Shown: piece by piece, positions 30,891-43,559 of the stretch
Numbering within the stretch: the first letter of the stretch is position 1
How the letters are laid out: each line of letters begins with the position of its first letter
Assembly: GCA_000469685.2 (NCBI GenBank)
Contig: LS997563.1
Span: 46,889,250-46,953,249 of the forward strand
DNA length: 64,000 nt
Reading direction: 5' to 3'
Origin: Haemonchus contortus
Lineage: Eukaryota > Nematoda > Chromadorea > Rhabditida > Trichostrongylidae
Program-made: the position numbers and the translations under genes
Notes under the pieces: generated by a model
What the model saw: the letters and a program-made list of their open reading frames with translations, nothing else
What the model was told of the DNA's origin: nothing
The model's database searches: none

Positions 30891-33194
30891 AAAAAATTTT
30901 ATGCAATAAAAAAGCCATGTATCTAGCAAGGAGTGAAAGGTATCGAGAACAAAAAAAGTTGAAGAAGGGCAGGATCGAGGAAAAGTGAGAAACAGGGTCT
31001 TGGAGAAGCAGGAGAAGAATAGACGAAAATACAATATTGTATTGCGAAAGATGCGAAGGAAACAGTAGGATGACCGAGACAAAGTAACATCGCTTTCCAT
31101 CTGGAGTCGATAAAGGAGCGACTCGAAGAAAAAGCACTATCAAGAGCAACGTCAACTAAGCCGAAATTTTCCTTTTCGGAATTAAACCCACGACGGAAAG
31201 TACGGCTGAGGAAAAGTCGATCTGGAAGGTCTCCCAAACGAAGCTACTTAGATATATAATAGAATGGTGTTGAAGGTCAGCAACTGGTTGTGAAGATCAC
31301 CGAATTTTAGATCATGTTTGAGAGATACCATACAAGGTCACACACATTATGTGGTATATGTAAGCTAGCCTTGCACTCATTCATTCACTAGTCATCTATG
31401 GTGAACATTTTGGAGAGTTCATAATGACTGAGGATTCCCTTCGATGAAAAGGAATCTAAAAAGGAAAGTTGACGTCAAAAAAAAGAACATTTCTCCGAAA
31501 TCACTGGAGGAATCAAAAACTTTCCTGTTCTGCTGGGATATGAGTTGAATTCTAAGAGTTTGAGGGAGAGAATCAACAGGACAGTGAGGATCCCCAAGTA
31601 TTTCACTTTACATATACATATGTGCCTACATCCGAGTACATTACTATAAATTCAACTTTCCCGCAATCCTATAATATCCTGTGTCCTCCTCCGAAATTCG
31701 CCTCTAATTCCCCTCCCAAAAATAACAGAATTAATTGATCCAGAAGTGGATACTTTATCACGAACTCTCGACTGATTGCTGTCCACAAAACGACGCACCA
31801 ATCGAGCTTCTGTCTCAAGCGTAATTCAGTTGCTCTTCGATCTGCGCTAGGATGATGAGCGCCCAGTTACTCGAGACAGAATCGTAGACATTATATAAAG
31901 TCATCCTACCATCTTAGATTTATCTACTAAATTGATTGAATTGAGAACTGCAGTTAAATGTTTTCAAGCCTACCGACTGCGCCACTCGACATGCACATCT
32001 CCGAGTAGCAGTTGTTGATGAAGGGCTGCGTCGAGAGGTGGTCATTACTCGGCAGTAGTGATTGAACCATGACCTGAAATCAGCCACACCTCATCAACTG
32101 AAAATACACCGGAGAAATACAAATGCGATGACATGGCAAGGACAAGGATAATACACGATAGAATATAACGCACAACAACAACACATAAGCCTTATACTAT
32201 TTATCAGAAGGTTTTTGAAAACTAAAGTTTGAAATCATGGTCGAGGAAGGTTGTGTAAGAGCTTTTCTATATAGAAACATTGAAGGAAAAAGGAGTTGAC
32301 ATCAACCGAAACTAATCCGCGGAACGACTTCGACCCTGATACCAGGAGGATTTCTAAATGCCTGCGTAAACCTCACAAGTGCAACTGGTGCCCACTTCTA
32401 TGCCCATTCCAGGACTTCAGCCTCAGCTACGATATCAAAAAGTCATCACCATCGAGTAAGAGGACTGGCCTGAGTGCGACCAGATCCCGCAATAGAAAAG
32501 AGGATGAAAACTCGGGCCCAGAAGGAAATTCCTTTCGCATTGCATAAATGCAGGGCTGACTCACTAAAATTCACACAAACGCAGCTGTTAAATACGTTTT
32601 ATTCGTTCACTGAGAAATTAAAATAATGATATTAGTGATATAATGAAATACAATGCACGAAAAGGAAAGATGCTGAAATAAAAGGCTTGAAATTAGACTC
32701 TATCATTCATCGCGGAGTAGTACTTCTAATACAGGGATTTGTGAAATAGTTAAGTAGAAAGGATTCTTGTAGGAAAGTATTATAGAACACATCACTCAAG
32801 AACAGTTCTTCATTTTCTTGGTGAATGTCTCGCCCAACCAGAATCCTCGATGTATAAGGTAATAAAACTTTTATGCTCCTCGGATCAAGAGAGTTCTGTA
32901 CTGTTAATCAGACAGATCAGATTACGTCAATATACGAAAAGAAACTGCAGAAAGTTTCGCAACAGTGCCTTCTGTAGAAACAGCTGTTTACGATGCAGTG
33001 AGCAGTCAGTCGTAGGAATAAATGAGTATTTTGATTTTCAATAGAAAAAACGGGTAAAAAAAGAAGACTCCATAAAATGAGTACTCATAAGCTCATGGGT
33101 AGGACAGCGATCACCTAGGGTGCCAATTCGACAATTCACATTCAAATTCCGAATCCTCTCATCTTGAAACCTCGGCATTTTCGTTGCTCTTGAA
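30891..33194. other. Intergenic, nothing recognised
   Basis: Low-complexity purine-rich stretch at 30900-31250. ORF 32296-32547 (83 codons, with KCNWCPLLCPFQD) has no known family. No transposon ends seen. Confidence 0.4.
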
Positions 33195-33297
33195 ATTGTT
33201 AATTTGCTTCTGCCTCGAGGTTGGTGAGTGGAAATTTTTATTCAGCCTGAATAGAAATTCCCACCTACCAACCTCGAGGCAGAAGCAAATCAACAAT
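33195..33297. repeat. 103 bp near-perfect palindrome without loop
   Basis: The arms 33195-33245 and 33246-33297 share TTTGCTTCTGCCTCGAGGTT and its complement, with only a few mismatches. RNA from either strand would fold into one long hairpin of ~50 base pairs. Confidence 0.88.
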
Positions 33298-35381
33298 AAG
33301 TCCAAATTTATTTTGATCAAAAATGTTGGGAAATCTACACGGAAGTTCAGTTAGAAGGTGTGCGAGGGAAAACCTCAGCCACCCACCAAGAAATGAACTC
33401 GGGTCCATGTTTCAACGGAAATTAACACGAGCTCAAAAGTAAATTGTTCATCCGTTGTACAAGTACCCGATTCAGAACTAATGGATCATGTCGCCTGGCC
33501 CTACTGTGAGCAGTGGTCGCTTCAAAGAACACTGATCAATTGAAGGCGTAAAACGGACTTTCTCAAAACTCGGGCGAAAGAGTTTGTGAAGTACCTTCTC
33601 GAATTAGTGGACGACTTTCCTACATGTCTGTCTTCTTTTTTCGAGAGTCCAATAAGACAATTGAACCTGAATTTTGTGATGCCACTATATTGGTAAACCG
33701 CTCGTTGAAGAATCACACGGAAGATTTACATTTTCACATTTTTACAACAGTAGCGATTAGTGCAGGAAATCTGACGCTTCCTGTACGATCAATGTTACAT
33801 TAAGTGTTCATAGAACTATTATCCCAATTCCGCCCCACCCAACATAGAACTCTTATCCGAATTTTTTCGTAGTAAAGTGACGCGACCACACCAATCACGT
33901 TCATCCATTCATTTGTAACGCTTGCGATAGTGCTTCAGTAAAATAATGCAAATTACTCTAGCTATAATTTCTTTTAAGCACATGGCAACAGCTCTTATTA
34001 ACTGTTATCATTTACTACTCTTATCTATCGCCCGCTACAACCGTATTAACGAAAAAGTCAACCCCTTATTGCTAGGACGGGAATGGTAACAAATACTATG
34101 ACTGATGTGGTTCATCATTAAAGGAATACACGAACAAAATCGTGTTCCGTTCTGGCACAATGAATGCAGAGGCATTACATTGAGTGTACCTGCAGCGCAA
34201 GATCACGTGGCTCAACAAGTATATAAGTGAAATTTGGAAGCGCGCCGTGGAAACTGCTCAGTTCCTGTGCCCATTACACTTATGCCCTCATTTACTTCCT
34301 TTTAATTGCAAGTGATAGGACTTGAAATTCTACAAAAGTGGGCATTGTCTGAGCGCCGCCTTCAAAAACGCAATACAAACAATGTCGGATGTACACGCAG
34401 CCTCAGTGAGCCATCCAAACAATACGTGTCCAGATATAGGTATTCTAAATAGTCAAATACACCCTGGATTGCATGGTTGGCTAAGCAGTTATGCGCTACT
34501 GACAAAGCTGAACAGTGAAAAAGTCGTTATCGACTAAAAGCTGCACTGATCTCACTATCAATGGAACTTTCCTGCAAAACAGTACCATGACTATGTTGAT
34601 GAGTAGCCGCGAAATTTGAAAAGCAACCAAATGAATAGAAACCTTTCAACCGAGCTTCAATGCCACGCTTTCTCATTCATTCCTCGTTTCCAATCTGCAA
34701 TGAAGATAATCCAAATGTCATACGAAAGCAAGACGGTCTAGGGAAATTTTAACGCCTTTTAAAGTGAAAGTCATTTGCTCCTCCTATGAAGGTACGTCTC
34801 CTTCCTTCGCACGAGGCGGATCGTTCCAAACGATCCTTCTATAGGTACCACCAAGCCCAAGGATCTCGAGTACGAAAGTACTATAGTGGGAATAACAGAG
34901 ATTCTACATTAAGTATAAAAGCAATAGCGTCACGATAGATTCACTGCATGATGAAGCCCATCACACAATCTAAAGGACAAAAAACAAATATCATGAAAGA
35001 GTAGAGACCATCGTAAGGAAGGCTCGTGGAGGAGACATCTGTTTCCGCTACGCGGACACCAGATCCATTCTACGCAGCAGGGATCAGACTGAAAAATCAG
35101 GAAACCAGTGCATTGCTTCATGAATTTTTAGAATGGTAAAGCGTAGCCTAAATAACCGAACCACGGTCTGAAGAGGAAGGCTCAAAGGCTCAAACCATTT
35201 CGGGACTAAAAGGAGTTCATTCTGGTGATACAGACATGCAAACGACTGATATTACAGTATTCCGAGAGGAAAGTTACCTCGAACTCGCAATACGGATGAA
35301 AAAGAAGAATAAATGATGCAAACAATAGTAAACTAATCGAAAACATCCCGAATTGGTATGTAGGGCACATAAAGGCAATAT
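33298..35381. other. Intergenic, nothing recognised
   Basis: ORF 34322-34537 (71 codons, NTCPDIGILNSQIHPGLHGW) has no family I know. No repeats with clear ends. Confidence 0.4.
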
Positions 35382-35383
35382 AC

Positions 35384-36978
35384 AGTACCGGTCAGTGAAG
35401 TATTCGTTTTCACTTTTTCAAACATAACTTCCTCAAAACTCAAGCCTTGTGCTAGAAACTCAAACAGTAGAAAACTTAGGCAATTAGTAATATTATACTG
35501 CTGTAATGGCCCAGCAGCACATTTCCAAGCAAAACTGGCGCTTTATTTTCAAATCGCCCGCCAACACACATTTCTACCTTCTATAACTGGTGGGTTTTTA
35601 TATTAAAAATTTCGGGTGGTTTTTAATGTTTTGAGTCTCGTCATGCACCCACTACGTTATTAAGGCTATGGCAAGGCATACCGGAATCCGTAACTTGCGG
35701 CAAGACCAAGTTGATGCCATAACTCGGAGCCTCCACGCAGGCTTAACATCAAGGCAAGTTTCAGAAATTCAAGGACAATGACAATTAGATGTGTTCAAAG
35801 GATATGGAAGAAATATAAGGACACAGGGTCGGTAGAAGTCAAAAAACACCCAGGAGCAGCGAGAACGACGTCTCGTCTTGTAGACAGGAACATTGTGCGG
35901 CTTGCAAGGAACGATCCGCGTCTCACTGCAGCCGAGATTCTTCGCGAAATATCGACGCCCGAAGGACCTAATCCATCTTTGAGCACTGTACTGAGACTGA
36001 GGACTGAGAGAGGCCGGTTTGTTTGGACGACGTCCAGCAAAGAAACCACTGATTTCCGCTAAGAATCGCAAAGCGCGTCTCGACTGGGCTCAAGCTCACA
36101 AGAACTGGACCGTTCGGCAGAGGCGTAAGGTCATCTGGAGCGATGAATCGAAGTTTTTGCTGTTTGGGACGGATGGATTCAAGTTTGTGCGACGTCCTAT
36201 CGGTACCAGATACCATCCGAGTTACCAGCTGCCGACCGTGATGGGTGGTGGAGGTTCGTTGATGGTCCACGGTAGCTTCTGTGGCAAAGGAGTTGGTCCC
36301 CTTCATCGGATTGAGGGTAAGATGGATGCGAAGATGTACCGTAATATCATGGAAGCTGTTTTCTGGCCGTTTGTCCGCAGTACTGCTCGCCGTGGCTTCA
36401 TTTTCCAACAGGACAACGGCCCGAAACACAAATCGAAGCTGCTCACCAAATGGTTCCGCGACAACAACGTCCCTCTGCTGACGTGGCCGTCGCAGTCTCC
36501 CGATCTGAATCCCATCGAACATCTATGGGAAAGACTTGAGCACCAAGTAAAAGGCCTCAGAGCTCGAAATGAGCACGAAAAGTTCCTTCAGCTGAAGACA
36601 GCATGGGAGAACATCCCACAGGAAGAGATAGACAAACTCATCGAGTCCATGCCACGCCGATGTCAAGCGGTCATTGACGCCAGAGGTTATGCGACAAAGT
36701 ATTAATGTCGTAGTTGTTATATTGATATTATACAAGTTGTTCCGTTGAGAAATTGGAAATTCAGAGAGATTAAAGATTTTACAGGTATGGTGGTGTTTGG
36801 ACACAAATTGATGTGAATTCTCTTAAAATATTTTATAATTCACTTAGACAGCTGAGATATCGCTCGCTCATAACATTCGTTGATAGGAATTAACTGTGAA
36901 AAAATCAGGCGAAAAGATGGACATTTGAGGAAGTTATGTTTGAAAAAGTGAAAACGAATACTTCACTGACCGGTACTG
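35384..36978 (+). mobile_element. Tc1-like transposon, full length (1595 bp)
   Basis: The terminal inverted repeats are identical over 55 bp (35384-35438 and 36924-36978), starting CAGTACCGGTCAGTGAAG, each next to TA (35382, 36979). Length and layout match a complete Tc1 element. The identical ends suggest it is the youngest DDE transposon in the window. Confidence 0.97.
35668..36705 (+). pseudogene. Tc1-like DD34E transposase, two frameshifts
   Basis: The product would excise and insert the element at TA. Reading starts MARHTGIRNLRQDQVDAI with an N-terminal HTH (LTSRQVSEIQGQ), then a stop at ~35779. A second frame (from 35778) carries RCVQRIWKKYKDTGSVEV and the second HTH (ARNDPRLTAAEILREI). 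The third frame, open from 36019 to the stop at 36705, holds GLFGRRPAKKPL and a whole catalytic core: WSDESKF (Asp42 of this ORF), GGGGSLMVHGSF, FIFQQDNGPKHKS (Asp132) and SPDLNPIEHLWE (Glu167), an exact DD34E spacing. Total ~345 codons, normal for Tc1. Two one-base shifts (near 35776 and 36005) are the only defects. Short introns occur in some nematode Tc1 genes, but no matching GT-AG pair was found here. Confidence 0.93.
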
Positions 36979-37012
36979 TATATCGCATGTGAGACGACGG
37001 TGATGGTTATTA

Positions 37013-38262
37013 TTAGGTTGAGTCATAAGTCCTCGGACAAAATGACAGTGATGACTTCTAGCGATCATAACTCTTGAAAGAGGTGACGAAAATGAACGTG
37101 CGAGGCATTGTGAGATAGAGTATGGAAAGCTCTTCTGAACGCATACTGGAGAAGGCACCTAACTGTTTCCATCACAGCAACTATGCCTCATGATTACAAG
37201 CCGTCGCAACTCCACATCCGCAACACCATCATATTTATTTTTTTTATCTGGCCATAAACCCGCGGCAATCGATAGATGTGTGAAGGGCGTTCACAAGCAG
37301 AAGGTGTACAATTTACAAGGGGCACCAGAAGTTCGCATTCCGTCGAAAATGAAGACCATCCGGGACGCTCAATGAAGTTGGATTTGAAGGTGCTGCGGAG
37401 CCAGGTGGAAGCCGATCCGTATCAAACTACACGTGAACTGGCAGTCACCCTTGGGGAGTCAGTCCACAATTCTTCGTGAATTGAAGTCAATCGACAAGGC
37501 GCGAAAGCTCGGTCCATAGATGCCTCACGCTTTGAAGCAGTATGACATAGACGCCACGACGGGTGGCACTTTCTCCTCACGCTCAAGGGCTCCACACGTG
37601 GCTCGAGTACCTAGTCACCAGGGGTGCGAAGTCGAACCTCTACTCTAACGTTCACCGGCGTGCTCAATGGATTGACAAAGGTGCACATGCAGAAGACTCC
37701 CCCAAACCCGACGTACACGCCAAGGAGGTTATGCTCTGATTCTGGTGGAGCGCTCTCCGTGTCGAATAATGGGAGCTGCTAGACGAAGGATGCACAGTGA
37801 CCGCACACGTCTACATTACGCAACTGAGGAATTTGAAGGCGAATCCCGAAGCTACACGTCCACAGCAGCACGAAGTTCACTTCCAGCACGACAACGCTCG
37901 CCCTCACATTGCAAGAACGACCAAAATTGAACTGACGAATTTCGGCAGGCCAAGTTTACCACACCAACCATGTTCCTCCGACTTGGATCCCTATTATCGG
38001 ATTACCACCTTTTTCCTCATCTTCAACGTCATCTAGATGGTCAGGATTTTCAAACCCGCGACGACATCAAAATGGCACTGGTGCAGTTCTCCAAGGGCCA
38101 GCTCTCAGCGTTCTAAAGCAAGGGCATCTACGATTTGCTCAAGCATTGGCAGAAGACCATCGATGCCAATGGGGCATATTTCAAATGATTCGCTATTGTC
38201 GTTTAAAAATTGTAAGATAAATATTATCATTGCCAATTTGTCCGAGGACTTATGACTCAATA
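37013..38262 (+). mobile_element. mariner, ~1.25 kb, decayed
   Basis: TTGAGTCATAAGTCCTCGGACAAA near the left end is mirrored at 38235-38260 (TTGTCCGAGGACTTATGACTCAA, in part). The very last bases no longer match (AGGTTGAG against TATTGAG), and TA lies on both sides. It begins 35 bp after the Tc1 element. The length is near full size for mariner. Confidence 0.88.
37276..38188 (+). pseudogene. mariner transposase, near full length but broken
   Basis: The second helix-turn-helix reads LDLKVLRSQVEADPYQTTRE and LAVTLG in the ORF from 37276. After a damaged middle, the ORF 37797-38036 has HEVHFQHDNARPHIAR with the second catalytic Asp (residue 32) intact. The residue 35 positions later, where the third Asp of D,D34D should be, is Tyr (DLDPYYRI for DLAPSDYH). 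The C-terminus follows in other frames: DIKMALVQFSKGQ and IYDLLKHWQKTIDANGAYFK. Many stops and shifts make it the oldest of the clearly bounded mariners. Confidence 0.87.
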
Positions 38263-38639
38263 TAATAACTGTAACAGGTCACTTCATTTGTTAAATGAAG
38301 CAGAACTCTAGAATTCTCAAAAACAAACACAAACCCCGCTCAGCCCTCTACTCACCATATTCCTAAAATGCCTAACAAGCTCTGCTGAATAATCTGTAAT
38401 CGTCTGTGGCTGGACATTAGCAATTTCAGAAATTGCTGCAGACTAGGGTAGATAACGTAGCCTGTAGGCAGAGTTCGCGACTATTTTGTGATACCCTTTC
38501 AAGTCGAGAAGCGGAAGTATAGGATGGGAATAGATCATCGGTAGTGGAGGAAGTCAGGGAATTCGTCATATTCGAGAAAAGTGAGTCTCCTTGAAGGTAG
38601 AGAAAATGGAGGTTGGACGATATTAACATGACGGAAATC

Positions 38640-38835
38640 ATCAAGCCAGATTTGTACAGAACTGCCTTTCACAGTCGCTATTGGTCACGACAAGTTGATT
38701 GAACTTCTTACATGGGTTCCCCTGGGATCGGTGCAACCTCTACAATGCCGGTGAAACTCGCCCGGGATCACACACGAAACAATCTTTAAGCCTTCATAAC
38801 ACCCTATCTAGGACGCTTCCCGACTTGACAGTACC
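38640..38835 (+). repeat. Dispersed repeat, copy 2 (pairs with 1510-1700)
   Basis: ATCAAGCCAGATTTGTACAG, ACATGGGTT and CAATCTTTAAGCCTTCATAAC parallel the left copy. This copy keeps a central part (GCAACCTCTACAATGCCGGT) missing in the other. Its nature is unknown. Confidence 0.4.
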
Positions 38836-39889
38836 ACATACGGTATAAAAGAAGGTCACAAATTTATCCTAGGGGGATATCTGGTAAGCCATTTTAATCG
38901 TGAACTGTGTTGAATAAAAAAAGCTGTTACTCTGATTAGCACAACTAAATCGTAGCGGTGATCGAAAAAAAAGCATATGGGTAAAGCACAAGGAATTGTC
39001 AGTGTAATTTAAACAGAACTACTGCAGATCCAGTAACTAATGACAGCTATTGGAAACAACTCTTTCTGTAAATCTGAACTCCGAACTCCTTTTAATGGGC
39101 TCACTAAGATTCTATCAGCAAAAAAGAAATGTTATACGAACAGGAAAGCAGGGCTCGTAATTGAGGAATAAAATTGGGTGACTGGAAAGCGCCAGTAAGC
39201 CGTAGAAAGTTCAAATTTGAAAAGTTGTCGGAACATTCAAAAAACCTGATATGAGTGAAGTGAGCGAAAAGTGTATTCGCCCCCAGCATGTTTGCCAAAA
39301 TGTCAATGGGCGTAATGTAAATCGAAACATTGAAATGACAATATTACATCGACACAGTCAAACCGCCTAGAGTGGCGTATGATCGGTGACATTATCGCAG
39401 TTGAAGAATTCGGCATACACCGATTATAATGACGTAGGGCCCGCCCAAAAAATACTGGTCGATGTCCAGGCTAATCGTTTTCAGTCATTATTACAGTACT
39501 CTACGCCCGTTCACCAGCGAATGGTCAGGCTAAGTACAACAGTACAAATACAATTTCTACGTTAAATCTGTTTCAGTCAAACGAGATATCCATTTCCCAT
39601 TCGGTACAAGAGATCGCAAATATCTGACAAACAGTTGCGCTGTATCAGGCAGTGCGCAGAACAAATGCGTGGTCACATATGTTCTGCCAAATTTGATCGG
39701 AAAGTGTATGTTATGAAAGAGTTAAAATTAAGCCATGCGCTCTCTCGTAACGTAGTTATTCTGATGCACCGAAGAAGTCTTGCCGACAGTACCCAAAGCG
39801 CACTCACGTATCATACCTTCAATATAATAATTACGACAATCAAACTACACTGATAATATTTGAGAAATGTTGTTCTTTTTTTTTTCGCT
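38836..39889. other. Intergenic, nothing recognised
   Basis: No exons or element ends recognised. ORFs 39104-39298 and 39635-39853 carry no identifiable domain. Confidence 0.35.
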
Positions 39890-40489
39890 GTGGTAATAAA
39901 GAGATGGTCATTTACCAAAATCCTAACGTCTTCGGTATTTGCGCTTGCAGTTTCTACTATTCAATATTTTCATTCGATAAGACGGCATGGTAGAGTAAGA
40001 TGACAAAAGTGAGTGTTAACCGCAACGATAGGGACCTATTAGAGGCACCACGACAAGAAGATAAAATTTTGATCATTTCTTGCTATTAGATTACGACCGC
40101 TACCCAGCAAGGTTTGTCACTCAATGAAGGGTCCTCTTCGGCCGATATCATTCGCCACAAAACCTAACCGACCGCCAGTAATTTTGAATTTCCAATCAAT
40201 GATATTTCTGTGAAGAGTAGGGTCCACTGATGACCACATATAATAATGGTGTTTTCATTGCTCGAAACATTTGTATATACCGCCCAAGCCTCTGGTTGTC
40301 TAACATTTGTATCTTCGATGGGTATTTATTTTTGAGAGAGCAAAAGATCGGCACTCCCCAAGAGAGCGATCGCGTAAGCACCGACTTTCACTGGATAACA
40401 TATGCGCCACCCTGTTGGTTGTGTCAAAGTTCGTGGACAGGAAACTCCTAGTCATTCAAAGGAGTGGAGGGTCAGCCGATTACTACAAC
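39890..40489 (+). mobile_element. Helitron-like repeat lacking its 3' terminus
   Basis: Blocks CTAACGTCTTCGGTATTTGC, CGATAGGGACCTATTAG, GCTATTAGATTACGACCGC, CCCAGCAAGGTTTGT and ACCGACCGCCAGTAAT occur in the same order as in the copies at 4512 and 59440. The final AAGAAGG..GACTGG end is missing, replaced by an inverted copy of the previous 36 bases (next entry). The 5' tract is also absent. Confidence 0.55.
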
Positions 40490-40538
40490 TTTGTCAAAGA
40501 AGGTTGTAGTAATCGGCCGACTCTCCACTCCTTTGAAT
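40454..40538. repeat. 36 bp inverted repeat replacing a Helitron-like 3' end
   Basis: Arms 40454-40489 (ATTCAAAGGAGTGGAGGGTC onward) and 40503-40538 are reverse complements with two mismatches around a 13-base loop TTTGTCAAAGAAG. Confidence 0.9.
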
Positions 40539-41179
40539 AAATATTAGGATTTGCTATCACTAAAAAAGTCGGTGAGTGCCATAAGAGCTGAATTGAGAAC
40601 AGAAATTAGAAAGCCTCATTAGTAGATGTGGATTTTTATCATGGAAATAATTAACAAATTCTTGATCTAACCCTTCGCAAAGTACCGCCCGTACTGAACT
40701 TACAGACAGAAAATTCAAAATTACAAGGAATCAGAATGTATACTGTATAAAGATCAGACTCGGTCACACGGCATCATACATCCCCTCCAACTGCTTTACA
40801 AAGCCACGAATTGTTTCACTTCCTGGCTGCGCTTTTTGGGAAAAAACCCTAAATATAGTGCAGAAATATCGAAGGAGATTAATCGGAATAGAGAAGGATT
40901 CCAGGTTCTGAGTTTTCAGAACTGATCAGAAAGAATGGTGATGGATAGTAATCTAGGAATTTTTGCTAGTTGTGAGTGAAGAATAGGTTCCCTTCTTTTA
41001 TTCGCAGACCCAGATGTGAAGATAGTGCACAGAAATGCTCCTTTCTCGGAAGTTCTGCTGTTAGGCTTTCATCACAAAATTAAAACTTCTTAACATTAGA
41101 ATCATGGTAAGCATACAGAGTAGACTCCAATAGGAGCACGGAAATAGCACACTACATTTTCCCATGCTTTTTTTCGGAA

Positions 41180-41425
41180 TTGTCCTTCAAAAAAACATGG
41201 TCTGAAGAACAACTCCCATCAAGGGCAATATTCTCGATCGTCTATCCCAGAGCCGATTATAATGCCAGTGATTCAGAAAGGGTCAAGATTGCGTACCAAC
41301 CGAATTGCCAATCCGCACAATTCCATTGCTTCAGGCGCTATAAACCCGTATGCATAGGAGTGCATCCTATGGACTGTAGTCAATTTCAACAGCGAGTACA
41401 TTTTTGGTATTTTGTTATTTGGTAG
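41180..41425 (+). other. Unrecognised ORF with a cysteine pattern
   Basis: The ORF contains NCQSAQFHCFRRYKPVCIGV and HPMDCSQFQ, with cysteines spaced like a short disulphide domain. PVC resembles part of a Kazal inhibitor but the usual G-D-G-x-T-Y stretch is absent. A possible acceptor (ATTCAG|AAAGG) and donor (GCGA|GTACAT) bound it. Could be a small exon or chance. Confidence 0.15.
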
Positions 41426-41429
41426 TTTG

Positions 41430-42655
41430 CATCTTTACAGATAGAAGCTCAGTAGAAATCGCTTCAAAAGGAAACCTCGAGTCGATCAGCATGAACAACA
41501 CTGGGTGAGGAAGAAAACACTATAATGTCACCCATTGATTGGCTGTAGAGGAATCAAGCGCCTTGTAGAAGTTATCAAGCAATAAGCTGTAAATCAAAAG
41601 ACAAAGCGATACCCATTGAACAGTATCCGATTACAATCCACTCAGTTCGATTACAAGTACATACGTACTTCAAGGTTTGAGTGACTGAACAAGAAGAAAG
41701 AAATTCAAGATCAATAAATGAAACGACAAGGTCCGTGATAGTGACCTATGGAATGTTAAGACCACTTTCGTCTTTTACTTGTCGATTACTTCCCCAGAAA
41801 TGGGACGTGAACTTAAAAGCAAGCCAAGAGCAACTGCTGCTTTCGGAAAGTAACGCAGCTTTGAAGTTTTGGGCAAATGGGTAACGCGGCAATGGGTTGA
41901 ATTCCAGATTTTCGCAGTAATTACTTGTTCAATTCAGTCATTTGTTAATGCAAAGCACTGCAGTAAATGTGAGTGGTGGAAAAACTTCAAGGCTGCTGCA
42001 CTTATCCTCCTTCAACAGGTCACTGCTTGATGCTTGATTCTTATGTTGATTGCGACATTGCTTTTGATGGCAACAGTCGTGTAATGTACACTCAGTAAAT
42101 AAGTGAATTAACTTATCTAGTTTTGGTCCCTATAATCGAATTGCGCTAGGCCTATTCTAGCCAAGTTCATCGCAGTTTTCTGCGACGCGAGGTCATCAGT
42201 TCAAGGTTTACACTTCAGCCGTAATTTCGTGGAGCTATAAATCTTAGCTGCGCTATGTCATGGTTTTCTTAACAAAACTACTCCTTCAGTTTGATTTCAC
42301 TCTTTCATTTGACAAACCTGAATCTTCTGACCTTTCCCTGGGCTCCTACTTAAGCGAAACCATGTGAAAAGATTTAAAAGTTGTGGAACTTCATACTCAC
42401 TTGAGAAATAGAAGCAGTGGAAAGAACTGAACAGACCGGGACTAAGAGACAGAAACGTTATTGGAGTTTTGAAAGTTCATTCAGAAATAAGCCAATAGGA
42501 GTTAGATGGAAAAAGAACTAAAAAACTCTAGCTAAGCTCAGGAATCAGGGAAACCGAGAAGATTTCTAATCACACAGGAAATTCAGTGATCGTTCAATTT
42601 CAAATATAGAACGATCTGTCAAGAAGTTTGGATTAACTTCAAGACAGCTATTCAA
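41430..42655. other. Intergenic, nothing recognised
   Basis: No gene, array or element end recognised. ORF 41681-41884 has no identifiable content. Confidence 0.35.
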
Positions 42656-42937
42656 TTACTCTGTCCTAGTTGTGTAGTAGACGTCGCTAGGAATGGCGCT
42701 GTAACAGTCAAGGATACGGCGAGAGTCGCCACCTTGTTCGGGACGCCCCCTCCCACCGTCGCAGAAGACATTTATCATATTGAAAAGACTTTTCATTCGG
42801 ATGTCATCTTTGAACGAATTCTTCTCGTAAATGCGATTGAAGATGCCACAAGAATGGCGACCCCGATGATTGACTCGCATTGATACGCAGTCATTACAGT
42901 TTTGATAGCTACTTGTTACTGTTTTCGAAGACTTCAT
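42656..42937 (-). other. Unrecognised 93-codon ORF
   Basis: Minus-strand ORF starting MKSSKTVTSSYQNCNDC and including RHSCGIFNRIYEKNSFKDD, then GGRGRPEQGGDSRRILDC. Its composition looks more protein-like than most ORFs in the window and its DNA is locally GC-rich, but I know no family for it. No convincing introns were identified. Confidence 0.2.
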
Positions 42938-42939
42938 CG

Positions 42940-43559
42940 GAAAAGAAAGACCAAACTAGAAAGGGTTCTGTAAGCGTTTCTTCGTGGTGTCATAATAGCT
43001 GCAATTTTGGTATATTTGACAGGAATAAGGAGAAAAGACAGATATAAAAAGATGGCTGGACTCCTTCATAGAACTGATGCATGGAAAAGGTGCATTTATT
43101 TTGACAATAAAGACTAGATGAACCTTAGTTTTCCACGCGATCTCCATAGACTTCAATGCACTTTTTACATTATTTTTGATTCCGTCACAGAAAAAGAGTT
43201 TCAGTTACATACATCCATAACCAACTCTGCGCCGTAGCTTCATCGGCTTTATTCATTTAATGGTCGTGCCCGATTATAAACAGTTTCACTATATTGAACT
43301 CGCATTCGGCAATAACGTGTAGATTTAACTCCATCAGCATGAAAAAAAAAGAATCATACACCTTATTCTTTCACCAGTTTGGCTATGCACGCTAACGCGC
43401 GCAGTATATGTCGACGGCCACTTATCCACGATGGTGTCATTTAGCGGAATGTTGGACAATCAGAATAAGATAGTTCTCTCTAGATTCGAACGCTGAACTG
43501 CTGAGAGCATCACGTCCTGTATATTCGAGCAGAGTATTACTGGTTGATCATAGCTCCGT
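42940..43559. other. Intergenic, nothing recognised
   Basis: No features beyond short ORFs. Confidence 0.35.

Noticed and set aside
35770..36019. Introns explaining the frame changes in the Tc1 transposase
   Set aside because: The protein alignment continues across both points with no missing or extra stretch, and no suitable GT-AG pair was found, so one-base shifts fit better.
41180..41425. Kazal-type protease inhibitor exon
   Set aside because: The cysteines and PVC are suggestive, but the core G-x-D-G-x-T-Y of Kazal domains is absent. Kept only as an unrecognised ORF.
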